From NCBI RefSeq assembly GCF_900604965.1, contig NZ_UWPD01000001.1, positions 1,256,642 to 1,320,641 of the forward strand: DNA of 64,000 nt, written 5' to 3'. Source of the stretch: Gordonibacter sp. Marseille-P4307 (lineage in GTDB: Bacteria > Actinomycetota > Coriobacteriia > Coriobacteriales > Eggerthellaceae). The notes beneath the pieces are model-generated. The model made no database searches. It was not told the DNA's origin and saw only the letters and a list, made by a program, of their open reading frames with translations. Both the position numbers and the translations under genes were made by a program. Shown piece by piece: positions 26,562 to 36,589 of the stretch (within the stretch, counting starts at the first letter, position 1; every line of letters starts with the position of its first letter).

Positions 26562-27874
26562 CGCGCCACCTTCTCCCTCAGATCGAATACGCGCTTCGCT
26601 TTCCCCTCGGAGCGCTCGATGCTCATCGGTTCGACCAGCTTTACGTCCACGCCTATCTGCAGGTTGCTCTTGAGCTCGGCTTTGAGGCGGGCTTTGACTT
26701 CCTCGAGCTTCCTGATCTCGTCGAAGGGGAACTCGGGAACGGTTTCCACCTGCAGCTCCATGCGGTCGAGGTGCCCGTCTGTGCGCAGGATGATCTTGTA
26801 CTGGGCCGCGATTTCGGGAATGGCGGTGATCACCTGCTCGATCTGAGACGGGAACACGTTCACGCCGCGGATGATCATCATGTCGTCGGAGCGTCCGACG
26901 ATGTTGTCGATCATGCGGTGCGTGCGTCCGCAGGCGCACGTGCGATCGACGATGCGGGTGATGTCGCGCGTGCGGTAGCGCACCATGGGGCAGCACTCGC
27001 GCGTGAGCGTGGTGAACACCAGTTCGCCGTATTGGCCGTCGGGAACGGGAAGAAGCGTGTCGGGATCGATGATCTCGGCGTAGAAGTGGTCTTCTGCAAG
27101 ATGGAGCCCGTTGTCGTGCTCGCAGGAAAACGCGACGCCCGGCCCCATGATCTCGGAAAGGCCGTAGACGTTCACGTAGCGGATGCCCAGCTTCCGCGCA
27201 AGTTCGGTTTTGAGGCCGTCGGAGGCCGCTTCGGCTCCGAAGATGCCGGCCGTCAGCTTCAGGTCGGTGCGCGGATCCATGCCCATCTCTATCATGGTGT
27301 CGGCCAAAAGCAGCGCGTAGGAAGGCGTGCAGGCGATGATGGTGGTGCCCAGATCCTTCATCATCTGGATCTGGCGCTGCGTGTTGCCCGACGAGGTGGG
27401 GATAACCGTGGCTCCGGCCCGCTCGCTTCCGGTGTGGGCTCCCAAACCTCCTGTGAACAGGCCGTATCCGTAGGAAACCTGAACGGTCGACTTGGGTCCT
27501 CCCCCGGCCATGTAGATGCCGCGCGCGAAGCAGTCGGCCCAGTTGGCCAGGTCGGACGCGGTGCTGCCCACAACGGTGGCCTGCCCGGTGGTGCCCGATG
27601 ACGCGTGGATGCGCGCAACGCGGTGCTGATCGACCGCGAATAGGCCGAACGGGTAGTTATCGCGCATATCCTGCTTCTTGATGAAGGGGAATTCGGAAAG
27701 GTCTTCAAGCGACCTGAGGTCGCCCGGCTCCACCCCCGCCTCCTTCCAGGATTCGCGGTAGAAGGGGATGTTGTCGAAGGCGTGCTGAACCGTCCATCGA
27801 GCGCGCTTGAACTGCAGCTTCCTCAGCTGCTCTCGAGACATGGTCTCGATGTCCGGCTGGTAGTACGCCATCAT
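26558..27874 (-). CDS. paaK: Phenylacetate-CoA ligase
   Basis: PaaK activates aryl-acetates to their CoA thioesters with ATP. The 438-residue adenylate-forming enzyme has the P-loop ASSGTTGQATVVG, the Y-GLSE-MGPG core motif (VYGLSEIMGPGVAFSCEH), the zinc-site-like YRTRDITRIVDRTCACGRTH and the C-terminal MIIRGVNVFPSQIEQ. The start is one of two adjacent ATGs (27874, 27871). It heads an operon with the ACT protein and, probably, the carboxypeptidase. With IorAB next door it fits conversion between arylpyruvates, aryl-acetyl-CoA and aryl-acetates. Confidence 0.95.
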   Translation of the reverse strand: MMAYYQPDIETMSREQLRKLQFKRARWTVQHAFDNIPFYRESWKEAGVEPGDLRSLEDLSEFPFIKKQDMRDNYPFGLFAVDQHRVARIHASSGTTGQATVVGSTASDLANWADCFARGIYMAGGGPKSTVQVSYGYGLFTGGLGAHTGSERAGATVIPTSSGNTQRQIQMMKDLGTTIIACTPSYALLLADTMIEMGMDPRTDLKLTAGIFGAEAASDGLKTELARKLGIRYVNVYGLSEIMGPGVAFSCEHDNGLHLAEDHFYAEIIDPDTLLPVPDGQYGELVFTTLTRECCPMVRYRTRDITRIVDRTCACGRTHRMIDNIVGRSDDMMIIRGVNVFPSQIEQVITAIPEIAAQYKIILRTDGHLDRMELQVETVPEFPFDEIRKLEEVKARLKAELKSNLQIGVDVKLVEPMSIERSEGKAKRVFDLREKVAR

Positions 27875-27903
27875 CCTCGCCTTTCTTTCCAAACAGGGTC
27901 GCG

Positions 27904-27925
27904 AAAAAAACATCCCCTGCTGGGG
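27904..27925 (-). terminator. Intrinsic terminator upstream of paaK
   Basis: On the minus strand CCCC (27925-27922) and GGGG (27917-27914) form a short stem with loop AGCA, followed after three bases by seven T residues (27910-27904). It lies 30 bases before the paaK start and just after an extended -10-like TGGTATGAT, so it either ends transcription from the transporter gene or acts as an attenuator. Confidence 0.55.
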
Positions 27926-28009
27926 ACAACGCAATCATACCAGGTGATTAGCTATTTTCTGGATGTGTTGGATTCGTTAACACACAAGTAATACGTTTGG
28001 GGAAAGCCC

Positions 28010-28963
28010 CTACGACACCAAAACGGCCAGCAGCGGGATGGTGGCAAGAGCGAGGATCGTGGTGATGAACGTTCCTTGCGACATGGCCTTCACGTCGCCG
28101 TCGTACATGAGGGCCATCATGATGCCCATCGACGCCACCGGCATGCCGGCACCCACGACGATAACGCCGAGGATCAGCGGATCGTCGATGAAGGGGCGCA
28201 GCGCGAAGAACAGTGCGACGGGGATCGCCAGCAGGCGCACGAGAGAGGTGAGGTAGGGTTTGACGTGCGACAGCGTTTCCTTCGGCGACAGGGTGGCAAG
28301 AGTCGAGCCGATGATCAGCATCGAGGCGGGAACCGTCATCTGGCCTATGTAGTTGAGGGTGCTGCCCACCAGGCCCCCGTTGTCGGTGATTCCCAGCGAT
28401 GCCAGCACGAGCGCGACGATGCAGGCGATCATGGCGGGGTTCATGAGGTTGCGCAGGACCTTTTTCGCCCGTCGCTTGAACGACGCCCCCTTTGCGGCGC
28501 CCCCCTGCCTGATCATTGATTCTCCGCAGGTGAATGCGAAGATGTTGAACGGAATGTTGTTGATGACGCCGTAGAACACCGCGGCTGGCCCGAATATGGC
28601 GTTGAGGATGGGAAGCCCGACGAAGCTGGTGTTTCCGAATCCCATCATGAACGAGTGGGCGCCGCGCGTTGCGGGTTCGATGTTGGGGTACAGGCGCGGC
28701 ACAAGATAGGAAATGACCATCATCAGCGCGTAGGCGAGCATCGAAAATCCCAGGATGCGCATGATGGTGGCGAAGTCGGGCAGGCCGGTGTTGTTCAGCA
28801 CCGACGACACCATGAGGGCGGGCAGCGAGAAGTTCATCACGAGACGCGACAGCGCGGTGTCGAACGCGCTGTTCATGAAGTCGAGTTTACGGGCGATAAC
28901 GCCGGCGGCGGCAAGAAGGGTGAGCTCGATCATCTGAAAGGCTGCGTGCGAAAATATATCCAT
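28010..28963 (-). CDS. AEC family transporter (auxin efflux carrier-like)
   Basis: The 317-residue protein has about ten hydrophobic segments in two five-helix halves and the family blocks FSLPALMVSSVL, FGNTSFVGLPIL and NIFAFTCGESM. AEC carriers export or import organic acids, for example malate. The substrate here is unknown; the neighbours leuA and paaK would suit a carboxylate such as a branched or aromatic acid, which is inference. The ATG at 28963 (MDIFSHAAFQM) is chosen because the upstream frame overlaps a hairpin. Confidence 0.88.
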   Translation of the reverse strand: MDIFSHAAFQMIELTLLAAAGVIARKLDFMNSAFDTALSRLVMNFSLPALMVSSVLNNTGLPDFATIMRILGFSMLAYALMMVISYLVPRLYPNIEPATRGAHSFMMGFGNTSFVGLPILNAIFGPAAVFYGVINNIPFNIFAFTCGESMIRQGGAAKGASFKRRAKKVLRNLMNPAMIACIVALVLASLGITDNGGLVGSTLNYIGQMTVPASMLIIGSTLATLSPKETLSHVKPYLTSLVRLLAIPVALFFALRPFIDDPLILGVIVVGAGMPVASMGIMMALMYDGDVKAMSQGTFITTILALATIPLLAVLVS

Positions 28964-29006
28964 GCTGAACTTCTTAGTCTCTTTAGTCTCTTCAGGTTCC
29001 AACGAA

Positions 29007-29039
29007 CAGGGAGACACCTCGCGCGAAGGTGTCTCCCTG
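29007..29039 (-). terminator. Perfect 13-bp hairpin after leuA
   Basis: CAGGGAGACACCT (29007-29019) and AGGTGTCTCCCTG (29027-29039) form a perfect 13-bp stem with a 7-base loop, 70 bases downstream of the leuA stop and 44 bases upstream of the transporter start. No clear T-run follows; it probably ends or trims the ilv-leu transcript. Confidence 0.6.
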
Positions 29040-29110
29040 AATTCAATCTATACCAACGGACCGCGGTTTTCCCCTCTTACAACCGAAACCCACAGGTACG
29101 TAACAAACGC

Positions 29111-30634
29111 TTAATTCTTCCGATCGGACAGCAGGCGGTTGAGGGCGTTCACGTAGGCCTTCGCAGACGACACGATGATGTCGCCGTCGGCTCCCCTGCC
29201 GGCGAAGACGCGTCCGTCGGATGCGGCCACGCGCACCGTGACCTCGCCGAGGGCGGCCAGGCCGCGGGTGACGGACTGGACGGAGAATTCCGACAGCTCG
29301 TTATCGACGCGGATGATCTGATTCACGGCCTTGAACACCGCATCGATGGGCCCCACGCCGTAGGTGCACACCGTGGCATCGGCGCCGTCGGGGTCTTTCA
29401 GGGTGACCGTGGCCGTGGGGATAAGGGGATATCCGCTGGACACCTGGACGCTCACGATGGAGTACAGGGCCGCAGCCTCGCGCTCGCGTTCGTTCACCAG
29501 GCTTTCCAGGTCTTCGTCGAACACTTCCTTTTTCTTGTCGGCCAGGTCGAGGAAGGCTTCGTAGATCTTGTCGAGCTCGTCTTTTTCGAACTCGTACCCC
29601 AGTTCGATCAGGCGGTGCTTGAGCGCTGCGTGGCCCGAGCGCGCTGTGAGAATGATCTTGGACTGTCCCGCGCCAACCTCTTCGGGGTCGATGATCTCGT
29701 AGGTCGAGCGCTGCTTCAGCACGCCGTCTTGGTGGATGCCCGAGGAATGGGCGAATGCGTTGGCGCCCACGATGGCCTTGTTGGCCTGGACGTTCATGCC
29801 GGTGATGGACGACACGAGGCGGCTTGCCCTCACGAATTCGCGGGTGTTCACATCGGTGTGGGCGTCGAGCTCTTCGCCGTGCATGCGGATGGCCATGACG
29901 ACCTCTTCCATGGCGGTGTTGCCCGCGCGCTCGCCCAGGCCGTTGATGGTGCACTCGATCTGGGTCGCGCCGTTTCGCACGCCGGCCATGGCAAGTGCGG
30001 TGGCCATGCCTAGATCGTTATGGCAGTGCACCGAGATATCGACGTTTTCGATGCCGCGCACGTTGTCGTGCAGGTACTTGATGCGCCGTCCGTATTCTTC
30101 GGGCAGCGAGAACCCGGTGGTGTCGGGAATGTTGACGACGGTGGCTCCCGCGTCAACGACGGCTTGGATCACGCGCACCAAGAAGTCGTAGTCGGAGCGG
30201 CCCGCATCTTCGGCGTAGAACTCGACGTCATCGACGAAGCGCTTGGCGTACGAAACGCATTCGACAGCGCGCTCGACAACCTGGTCTTCGGTCATCTTCA
30301 GCTTGTCGCGCATATGGGAGGGCGAAACGCCGATGCCGGTGTGGATGCGGGGGCGCTTGGCGTATTTCAGGGCGTCGGCGGCGCTGTCGATGTCTTTTTT
30401 GACGGCGCGGGTGAGGGCGCAGACCGTGGCGTTGTCACCCGCCAGCTCGGCGATGCGCCGCACGCTCTCGAAGTCGCCCGGGCTCGAAATCGGAAAACCC
30501 GCCTCGATCACGTCGACGTTCAAGCGCAGAAGCTCGCGCGCCACCACCAGTTTCTCCTCGGTGTTCATCGATGCGCCGGGCGACTGCTCGCCGTCGCGCA
30601 AGGTGGTGTCGAAGATCTTGATCTTCCGAGTCAT
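29111..30634 (-). CDS. leuA: 2-isopropylmalate synthase
   Basis: LeuA condenses 2-ketoisovalerate with acetyl-CoA, the first committed step to leucine. The 507-residue protein starts at [17 protein letters not shown]. It has the HMGL-like TIM barrel ([31 protein letters not shown]) and the C-terminal LeuA allosteric domain for leucine feedback ([18 protein letters not shown]). It is the last gene of the ilv operon, 72 bases after ilvC. No leuBCD genes are in view. Confidence 0.96.
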   Translation of the reverse strand: MTRKIKIFDTTLRDGEQSPGASMNTEEKLVVARELLRLNVDVIEAGFPISSPGDFESVRRIAELAGDNATVCALTRAVKKDIDSAADALKYAKRPRIHTGIGVSPSHMRDKLKMTEDQVVERAVECVSYAKRFVDDVEFYAEDAGRSDYDFLVRVIQAVVDAGATVVNIPDTTGFSLPEEYGRRIKYLHDNVRGIENVDISVHCHNDLGMATALAMAGVRNGATQIECTINGLGERAGNTAMEEVVMAIRMHGEELDAHTDVNTREFVRASRLVSSITGMNVQANKAIVGANAFAHSSGIHQDGVLKQRSTYEIIDPEEVGAGQSKIILTARSGHAALKHRLIELGYEFEKDELDKIYEAFLDLADKKKEVFDEDLESLVNEREREAAALYSIVSVQVSSGYPLIPTATVTLKDPDGADATVCTYGVGPIDAVFKAVNQIIRVDNELSEFSVQSVTRGLAALGEVTVRVAASDGRVFAGRGADGDIIVSSAKAYVNALNRLLSDRKN

Positions 30635-30706
30635 GCGAGTCTCCTTTCCGGGAAGCAAGGGTTTGCCGAGGCCGGAGGCGCGCCCGCTTCCGGCCTCGAG
30701 GGTTTG

Positions 30707-31702
30707 CTATTTCTTGATCCAGGTGAACATCGAGCGGATCTTCTCGCCGGTCTTTTCGATCTCGTGGTTGTTGATGGCTTCGCGCTGCTCGAGCAGCCAC
30801 TTGTGGTTGTCGTTGCAGTCGGCCACGAACTCGCGGGCGAAGTCCCCGTTCTGGATGCGTTCGAGGATTTCCCTCATAGCCGCGCGCGACTCGTCGTTGA
30901 TGACCTTGGGGCCGGCGTAGTACTCGCCGTACTCGGCGGTGTTGGAGATCGAGTAGTTCATGAAGTGGATGCCGCTTTCGTACATGAGGTCCACGATCAT
31001 CTTCATCTCGTGATAGCACTCGAAGTAGGCAAGTTCGGCCGGATAGCCTGCGTCAACCAGCGTCTCGAAGCCGGCTTTCACCAGCTCGACCAAGCCGCCG
31101 CACAGAACCGCTTGCTCGCCGAAAAGGTCCTCTTCGGTTTCCTGGGCGAACGTGGCCTTGATGATGCCCGTGCGGGCGCCGCCCACGCCCCAGCAGTACG
31201 ACAGCGCGATGTCCCAGGCGTCGCCCGTGGCGTCCTGGTGCACGCAGGCCAGATCGGGAACGCCCGAACCTTCGGTGTATTGGCGGCGGACGATGTGCCC
31301 GGGGCCCTTGGGAGCGCACATGATAACGTTCACGTCTTCCGGAGCGGTGATGTATCCGTAGTGCACGTTGAAGCCGTGCGCGAACGCGAGGGTGTCGCCG
31401 GCGTGCAGGTGCGGGGCGATTTGCTGTTCGTAGACCTTGGCCTGGATCTCGTCGGGAACGAGGATCATGATGACGTCGGCCTCTTCGGCGGCCTGCTCGA
31501 TGGAAACGACGTTGAGGCCCGCTTCGCGGGCGGACTCGGCCGAAGAGGAGCCTTCGCGCAGGCCGACGCGGACGTCGCATCCCGAATCCTTGAGGTTGAG
31601 CGCATGGGCGTGACCCTGCGATCCGTATCCGATGACGGCGATCTTTTTACCCTTGATGACCTCGGGGTTGCAGTCCTGTTCGTAGTAGATGGTGACAGCC
31701 AT
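30707..31702 (-). CDS. ilvC: Ketol-acid reductoisomerase
   Basis: IlvC isomerises and reduces acetolactate or acetohydroxybutyrate to the dihydroxy acids. The 331-residue class I enzyme has the Rossmann motif [33 protein letters not shown], and the metal-site helix [19 protein letters not shown]. The short length fits the class I form. It lies 66 bases after ilvN. Confidence 0.97.
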   Translation of the reverse strand: MAVTIYYEQDCNPEVIKGKKIAVIGYGSQGHAHALNLKDSGCDVRVGLREGSSSAESAREAGLNVVSIEQAAEEADVIMILVPDEIQAKVYEQQIAPHLHAGDTLAFAHGFNVHYGYITAPEDVNVIMCAPKGPGHIVRRQYTEGSGVPDLACVHQDATGDAWDIALSYCWGVGGARTGIIKATFAQETEEDLFGEQAVLCGGLVELVKAGFETLVDAGYPAELAYFECYHEMKMIVDLMYESGIHFMNYSISNTAEYGEYYAGPKVINDESRAAMREILERIQNGDFAREFVADCNDNHKWLLEQREAINNHEIEKTGEKIRSMFTWIKK

Positions 31703-31768
31703 GTCGTTTCCTTTCGTCTGGTTGGCTGCTGTTACTGGTATCGCGAGCGCGGGCGCGCAGGTGATCGG

Positions 31769-32254
31769 TTAGCTTTCCTTCGAGCTTCGGCCCATGGCGA
31801 TCTTGCCGGTGCGCGTGGCCTCCTTCAGGCCGTAGGCGCGGAACAGATCCTCCATGCCCTTGAGCTTCGCCTCGTCGCCCGTGGCTTCGACGGTAAGCGA
31901 GGTGCGGCCCACGTCCACGATGTTGGCGCGGAACACGTTGGCGATCTCGATGATCTCGCCGCGCCGTTCGGCCGGGGCGTTCACCTTGAACAAAACCAGC
32001 TCGCGCTCGATGGCGCTGTCGTTGGTGAGGTCGCTGATCTTGTGCACGCTGGTAAGCTTGTGAAGCTGCTTGGTGAGCTGCTCGTAGGCCACTTCGTTGG
32101 CGTTCACGATGACGGTGACGCGCGACTTGGTGGGGTCTTCGGTGGGTCCGACGGACAGCGACTCGATGTTGAACCCGCGTCGCGAGATGAGGCCGGTGAC
32201 GCGCGAGAGCACGCCGGGGCTGTTCTCGACCAAAATGGAAAGCACGTGTTTCAT
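31769..32254 (-). CDS. ilvN: Acetolactate synthase small subunit
   Basis: IlvN is the regulatory subunit giving valine feedback control to IlvB. The 161-residue protein begins [20 protein letters not shown], the ACT domain of the family, followed by RRGFNIESLSVGPTED. Its start overlaps the ilvB stop (ATGA). The longer frame upstream lies inside ilvB and is rejected. Confidence 0.96.
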   Translation of the reverse strand: MKHVLSILVENSPGVLSRVTGLISRRGFNIESLSVGPTEDPTKSRVTVIVNANEVAYEQLTKQLHKLTSVHKISDLTNDSAIERELVLFKVNAPAERRGEIIEIANVFRANIVDVGRTSLTVEATGDEAKLKGMEDLFRAYGLKEATRTGKIAMGRSSKES

Positions 32255-34128
32255 CAGTTCGCTCCTTCCGGCGTTGCCACTTCCGGCGAATCCTCGGGTC
32301 CTACACGCACGGCGCCTGCCGAGCTGTCGATGGCCCCGGTGACTTCCGAGAGGCCCTTGCCCGGCGCCACCATGGGAAACACGCTCTGGTCGCGCGGGAT
32401 GCACACGTCTAGCAGGTAGGGGCCCTGCGCATCGAGCATGCGCTTGTAGGCCGCTGCGAGCTCGCTTGCGCTGGTCACCTGTTCTCCTTGCCATCCGTAG
32501 GCGTCGGCCAGCTTCACGAAATCGGGGTTGTCGGCCAGTTCGGTGAAGGAGTAGCGGCGCTTGTAGAACAGCTTTTGCCATTGGCGCACCATGCCGAGCG
32601 CCCGGTTGTCCAGCACCACCACCTTCACCGGTACGTTGCCGATGGCGGCCGTGGCCATTTCCTGGCTGTTCATCTGGAACGATCCGTCTCCGGCGATGCA
32701 GACGACGGTCTTGTCGGGACACCCTATGGCCGCTCCGATGGCGGCGGGGAACCCGAACCCCATGGTGCCGGCGCCCCCCGAACTGAGGAAGGTGCGCGGG
32801 CGTTCGGTGTCGATGAACTGCGCGGCCCACATCTGATGCTGGCCCACCTCGGTAACGACGATGGTGTTCTCAGCGTCGATGAGGCGTGAGAGCAGCTGGA
32901 TGGACACCTCGGGCACGATCACGTCGTTGTCGGGATCGAGGCGCTTGTCGTAGAGCGGGTAGCGGTTGCGCCAGGCGGCCACCTCGGCCAGCCAGTCGGC
33001 AGTGTCGGGTGCCTTCTTAGACTTGGCGAAGATTTCGATAAGGCTGGCGAACACGGACTTCAGGTCTCCCACGACGGGGATCTGCGGGTCGATGATCTTG
33101 CCGATCTCGGCCGGATCGATGTCGATGTGGATGAGATCGGCGTTGGGCGCGAAGCTTTTCACGTTGCCCGTCACGCGATCGGAGAAGCGCGCTCCCGAGG
33201 CGATGATGAGGTCGGCGTGGTTCAGGGTGAGATTGGCGTACTTGGAGCCGTGCATGCCCACCATGCCGAGGTTCAGCGAGTCGTCCGTCGCCATGATGCC
33301 CTTGCTCATAAGCGTGGTTACCACGGGGATTTTCAACATGTTGGCGAGCTGGGACACCTCGGCCGCCGCGTTCGACGCGATGGCTCCCCCGCCGACGTAG
33401 AACACCGGGCGGCGCGCCTGCGCGATGCGCTCGGCTGCAGCACGGATCTGCTTGGCGTTGCCGCGGTAGGTGGGTCGGTACGACGGGATGTTCACGTCGT
33501 CGGGATACTGAAACACCACGTCCTCGACGGTGATGTCGGACGGAATGTCGATCAGTACGGGGCCGGGACGCCCTGTTTTCGCGATATGGAAGGCTTCGCG
33601 GAAGGTCGACGCCAGCTGGTCCACCGACTGCAGCAGGTAGCTGTGCTTGACGATGGGCATGGTGATGCCCACGATGTCGGATTCCTGGAAGGCGTCGGTG
33701 CCGATGACGGCACGCGGCACCTGTCCGGTGATGATCACCAGGGGAACCGAGTCCATGTAGGCCGTTGCGATGCCGGTGACCGTGTTGGTGGCCCCCGGAC
33801 CGCTTGTCACCAGCACAACGCCCACGTTGCCCGTGGCGCGCGCATAGCCGTCGGCGGCATGCACCGCTCCCTGCTCGTGGCGCACCAGCACGTGCTTGAT
33901 GATCTCGGAATCGTACAGGGCGTCGTAGATGCGGATGACCTGTCCTCCCGGGTATCCGAAAAGGGTGTCGACCCCTTCGGCCTCAAGCGAGGCGATGACG
34001 GCCTGCGCGCCGGTCATCCGCATCCCCTGCTTGGCGTTGCGGCTTCCCAAACCCTTCGGCGCGCCGGCGCGGGCGACTGTTATGGCCGCGCGCTCGCCGG
34101 TGGCGGTGTTCTTGGTGGATTCGCTCAC
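32254..34128 (-). CDS. ilvB: Acetolactate synthase large subunit
   Basis: IlvB makes acetolactate from pyruvate with TPP and FAD. The 624-residue protein has an N-terminal extension of about 35 residues, then the PYR domain ([20 protein letters not shown]), [18 protein letters not shown], the FAD-binding central domain, and the TPP-binding segment [15 protein letters not shown]. The start is a GTG overlapping the ilvD stop (GTGA). It pairs with IlvN. Confidence 0.96.
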   Translation of the reverse strand: MSESTKNTATGERAAITVARAGAPKGLGSRNAKQGMRMTGAQAVIASLEAEGVDTLFGYPGGQVIRIYDALYDSEIIKHVLVRHEQGAVHAADGYARATGNVGVVLVTSGPGATNTVTGIATAYMDSVPLVIITGQVPRAVIGTDAFQESDIVGITMPIVKHSYLLQSVDQLASTFREAFHIAKTGRPGPVLIDIPSDITVEDVVFQYPDDVNIPSYRPTYRGNAKQIRAAAERIAQARRPVFYVGGGAIASNAAAEVSQLANMLKIPVVTTLMSKGIMATDDSLNLGMVGMHGSKYANLTLNHADLIIASGARFSDRVTGNVKSFAPNADLIHIDIDPAEIGKIIDPQIPVVGDLKSVFASLIEIFAKSKKAPDTADWLAEVAAWRNRYPLYDKRLDPDNDVIVPEVSIQLLSRLIDAENTIVVTEVGQHQMWAAQFIDTERPRTFLSSGGAGTMGFGFPAAIGAAIGCPDKTVVCIAGDGSFQMNSQEMATAAIGNVPVKVVVLDNRALGMVRQWQKLFYKRRYSFTELADNPDFVKLADAYGWQGEQVTSASELAAAYKRMLDAQGPYLLDVCIPRDQSVFPMVAPGKGLSEVTGAIDSSAGAVRVGPEDSPEVATPEGAN

Positions 34129-35798
34129 GATACAAACGCTCCTTCATCTGCGGAACTGACAAGTTTTGCGTATTTAGCCAGCACGCCGTGGTTGTGCTTG
34201 GGGGCTGGCGGGACGAACGCGGTGCGTCGGCGTTCGAACTCTTCGTCGCTGATGTTGAGGTTGAGCGCTCCCCCTTCGATATCGACGGTGATGGAGTCGC
34301 CCTCTTCGACAAGCGCGATGGGCCCGCCCGCCGCGGCTTCCGGGCTGATGTGCCCGATGGCCGGGCCCTTCGTCGCGCCCGAGAAGCGCCCGTCGGTGAG
34401 AAGCGCCACGCTGGTGGACAGCCCCATGCCGACGATGGACGAGGTGGGCGTTAGCATCTCGCGCATGCCGGGCCCGCCCTTGGGGCCTTCGTAGCGGATA
34501 ACCACGACGTCTCCCGGGTTGATGCCGCCTGCGTTGATGCAGGCGCAAGCCTCTTCCTCGCTATCGAACACGCGGGCGGGGCCCGTGTGGGTCATCATGG
34601 AGGGATCGACTGCCGATTTCTTCACGATGCCGCCTTTGGGAGCGAGGTTTCCATGCAGGACGCGCAGCGCTCCAACCGGGGAGAACGGGTTTTCGGCAGT
34701 GCGGCACACTTCGCCGTCTGCGGGCGCGGTGCAGGTTCTCAGGTATTCGTCGAGCGGACCCATGCAGGTGAGCGCGGTGCGATCGAGCTTCCCGGCGCGG
34801 TCGAGCTCGTGCATGACCACGGGAACGCCGCCCACTTCGTAGAGGTCAGACAGGGGGCGCGGGCCCGAGGGCTGGAGCTTCACCAGATGGGGCGTGGTCG
34901 CCGAGACGCGGTCCCAGTCGTCCATCGTGACGGGATGCCCTGCCTGCCGCGCGATGGCGGTGAGGTGCAGCACCGTGTTGGTGGAGCCGCCGAACGCCAT
35001 GTCGCACGACATGGCGTTGTGGATCGCGGGCGCGCTTACGATGTCGCCGATGCGCACGTTTTTCTCGACCAGCTCCATCACTTTCATGCCCGCACGCTTG
35101 GCCAGGCGGATGCGTTCGGAGTACACGGCCGGGACGGTGCCGTTTCCGGGAAGCGCGATGCCCAAAGCCTCGCACAGGCAGTTCATCGAGTTGGCGGTGA
35201 ACATGCCCGAGCAGCTTCCGCAGGTGGGGCACGCCGTATTCTCGAAGTACTTCAGCTCGTCTTCGGGCATGCGGCCCGCCTGAACGGCCGCTGCACCGTC
35301 GAACAGCGTGTTCAGGTCGGTAGAGGGGCCGCATCCGCCTCGCTGCTTGCCGGCAAGCATGGGGCCGCCCGATACGAACACCGTGGGGATGTTCACGCGC
35401 AGAGCGCCCAAGATCATGCCGGGAACCACCTTGTCGCAGTTGGGGATGCAGACGATGCCGTCGAACGCGTGACCCTCGACGGCGCACTCCAGCGAGTCGG
35501 CGATAACGTCGCGGCTCACCAGCGAGTAGTGCATGCCGCGGTGGTTCATGGCGATGCCGTCGCACACGCCGATGGTCGAGATCTCGAAGGGAACGCCTCC
35601 GGCCATGTAGATGCCCGCCTTGACGGCGTCGGCGATTTTATCCAGGTTGTTGTGGCCGGGGATGATGTCGTTGCGGGAGTTGACGACGGCGATGAGGGGG
35701 CGGCCCATCTCCTCGTCGGTGACGCCGTCGGCCTTCAGCAGGCTGCGATGCGGCGCGCGCATGACTCCCTGCGTGATCTGCGAGCTTCTCAAATCCAT
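34125..35798 (-). CDS. ilvD: Dihydroxy-acid dehydratase
   Basis: IlvD dehydrates dihydroxy acids to the 2-keto acids of valine and isoleucine. The 557-residue Fe-S enzyme starts [19 protein letters not shown] after GAGAGAGG. Cluster cysteines appear in [12 protein letters not shown] and [29 protein letters not shown] is the C-terminal signature. It is the first gene of the operon behind a long leader; the frame stays open through much of that leader but has no credible start there. Confidence 0.97.
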   Translation of the reverse strand: MDLRSSQITQGVMRAPHRSLLKADGVTDEEMGRPLIAVVNSRNDIIPGHNNLDKIADAVKAGIYMAGGVPFEISTIGVCDGIAMNHRGMHYSLVSRDVIADSLECAVEGHAFDGIVCIPNCDKVVPGMILGALRVNIPTVFVSGGPMLAGKQRGGCGPSTDLNTLFDGAAAVQAGRMPEDELKYFENTACPTCGSCSGMFTANSMNCLCEALGIALPGNGTVPAVYSERIRLAKRAGMKVMELVEKNVRIGDIVSAPAIHNAMSCDMAFGGSTNTVLHLTAIARQAGHPVTMDDWDRVSATTPHLVKLQPSGPRPLSDLYEVGGVPVVMHELDRAGKLDRTALTCMGPLDEYLRTCTAPADGEVCRTAENPFSPVGALRVLHGNLAPKGGIVKKSAVDPSMMTHTGPARVFDSEEEACACINAGGINPGDVVVIRYEGPKGGPGMREMLTPTSSIVGMGLSTSVALLTDGRFSGATKGPAIGHISPEAAAGGPIALVEEGDSITVDIEGGALNLNISDEEFERRRTAFVPPAPKHNHGVLAKYAKLVSSADEGAFVS

Positions 35799-36146
35799 CG
35801 TGCTACCTCTCTCTTTTTTTTGCCCGGCTGCCGGTAAACCGGCGGCTGCAATAAAAAAATCCCACAGCAGCAAGCCTGCTGGGGACCTCAGAGAGAACTG
35901 ACGGATACAGGGTACACCGCACCTGCAACGGTGCGGATCCGCTCGTTCAGACCTGTAACGGGGCCGCCGGCTCAGCTTACTGACCATGCAAGCAGAGCGG
36001 ATGTTGGCCGATACTCGCACAGCGTTCAGAAGAACTGCTCGGAGGGGGCATTCGGAGCATTCACCATCGGCTTGCAGCAACCGCCGACTCTCTTGAAGAT
36101 GAACTAGCTCGTACTGTCCTCGTCATCGCATTTCATGTAATGAACT
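35799..36146 (-). promoter_or_regulatory. Leader RNA of the ilv operon, T-box-like attenuator
   Basis: About 350 bases separate a -10-like TATACT (minus strand, 36159-36154) from the ilvD start. Read on the minus strand, the 5' part has GGACAGTA (36119-36112) and AGAGAG followed by GGTTGCTG (36093-36075), which resemble the AGUA and GNUG elements of T-box Stem I. A conserved-looking GGTGCGGTGTACC lies at 35923-35911, where the T-box antiterminator should be. An intrinsic terminator follows at 35884-35853. The canonical UGGN bulge is not clear and the specifier codon cannot be read with certainty, so the class is inferred. A role in sensing a branched-chain amino acid tRNA is likely. Confidence 0.6.
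35853..35884 (-). terminator. Attenuator terminator before ilvD
   Basis: On the minus strand CCCCAGCAG pairs with CTGCTGTGGG around a GCTTG loop, followed by A and seven T residues (35859-35853). It lies 55 bases before the ilvD start, inside the leader, and so can only serve conditional termination. Confidence 0.8.
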
Positions 36147-36222
36147 GCTGCGCAGTATACGCCGCCCGTCCGGGGCGCGATGGTGAAAATCGGACCCACA
36201 CAAGGGCAACACATCAGGCGCG

Positions 36223-36492
36223 TTACGCTTCCTTCATTACGCGCAGGATGGCGGCGTAGACGGCGTGAACGTGCTCGTCGTCGAGGGGACCCTCGTTTGC
36301 TTCGGCGGTTTTCTCCAGAATCTCCTCTTCGCGCCGCGCGTCGAAGATTCCCAGGTGCTCGGTGGATTTCAGATCGCGGATCGCCAGGGAGCGTGCGCAG
36401 CGTTCGTTCAAGAGACGCACGATCTGACGGTCGATGCGGTCGATCTCGATTCGATTGCGTCCGATCGCATCGAGGTTCTCCTGATTGGTCAT
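36223..36492 (-). CDS. Chorismate mutase (AroQ type)
   Basis: The 89-residue all-helical protein is a stand-alone AroQ chorismate mutase, converting chorismate to prephenate for tyrosine and phenylalanine. The IDRIDRQIVRLLNERCARSL helix with its active-site Arg and the DARREEEIL block with Asp-Arg are present. It follows the DAHP synthase gene by about 97 bases on the same strand, so it may be expressed with it, and it ends before the ilv promoter. Confidence 0.88.
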   Translation of the reverse strand: MTNQENLDAIGRNRIEIDRIDRQIVRLLNERCARSLAIRDLKSTEHLGIFDARREEEILEKTAEANEGPLDDEHVHAVYAAILRVMKEA

Positions 36493-36589
36493 GATGCTCC
36501 CCTTCCCTTTTCCTGCCTGCGGTTGCTTCCTGTGTCGCTGTTTGCCTCGGCCGGTGCGGCTTTCGGCGCGCGGTGTTTGCCGGCGAATC

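Noticed and set aside
30020-32419. 799-codon open frame on + opposite leuA, ilvC and ilvN
   Set aside because: Long antisense frames are common at this GC; the minus-strand genes are clearly recognised enzymes.
35799-36080. Open extension of the ilvD frame into the leader
   Set aside because: The family start is [11 protein letters not shown] and the extension runs through the terminator and antiterminator-like elements.
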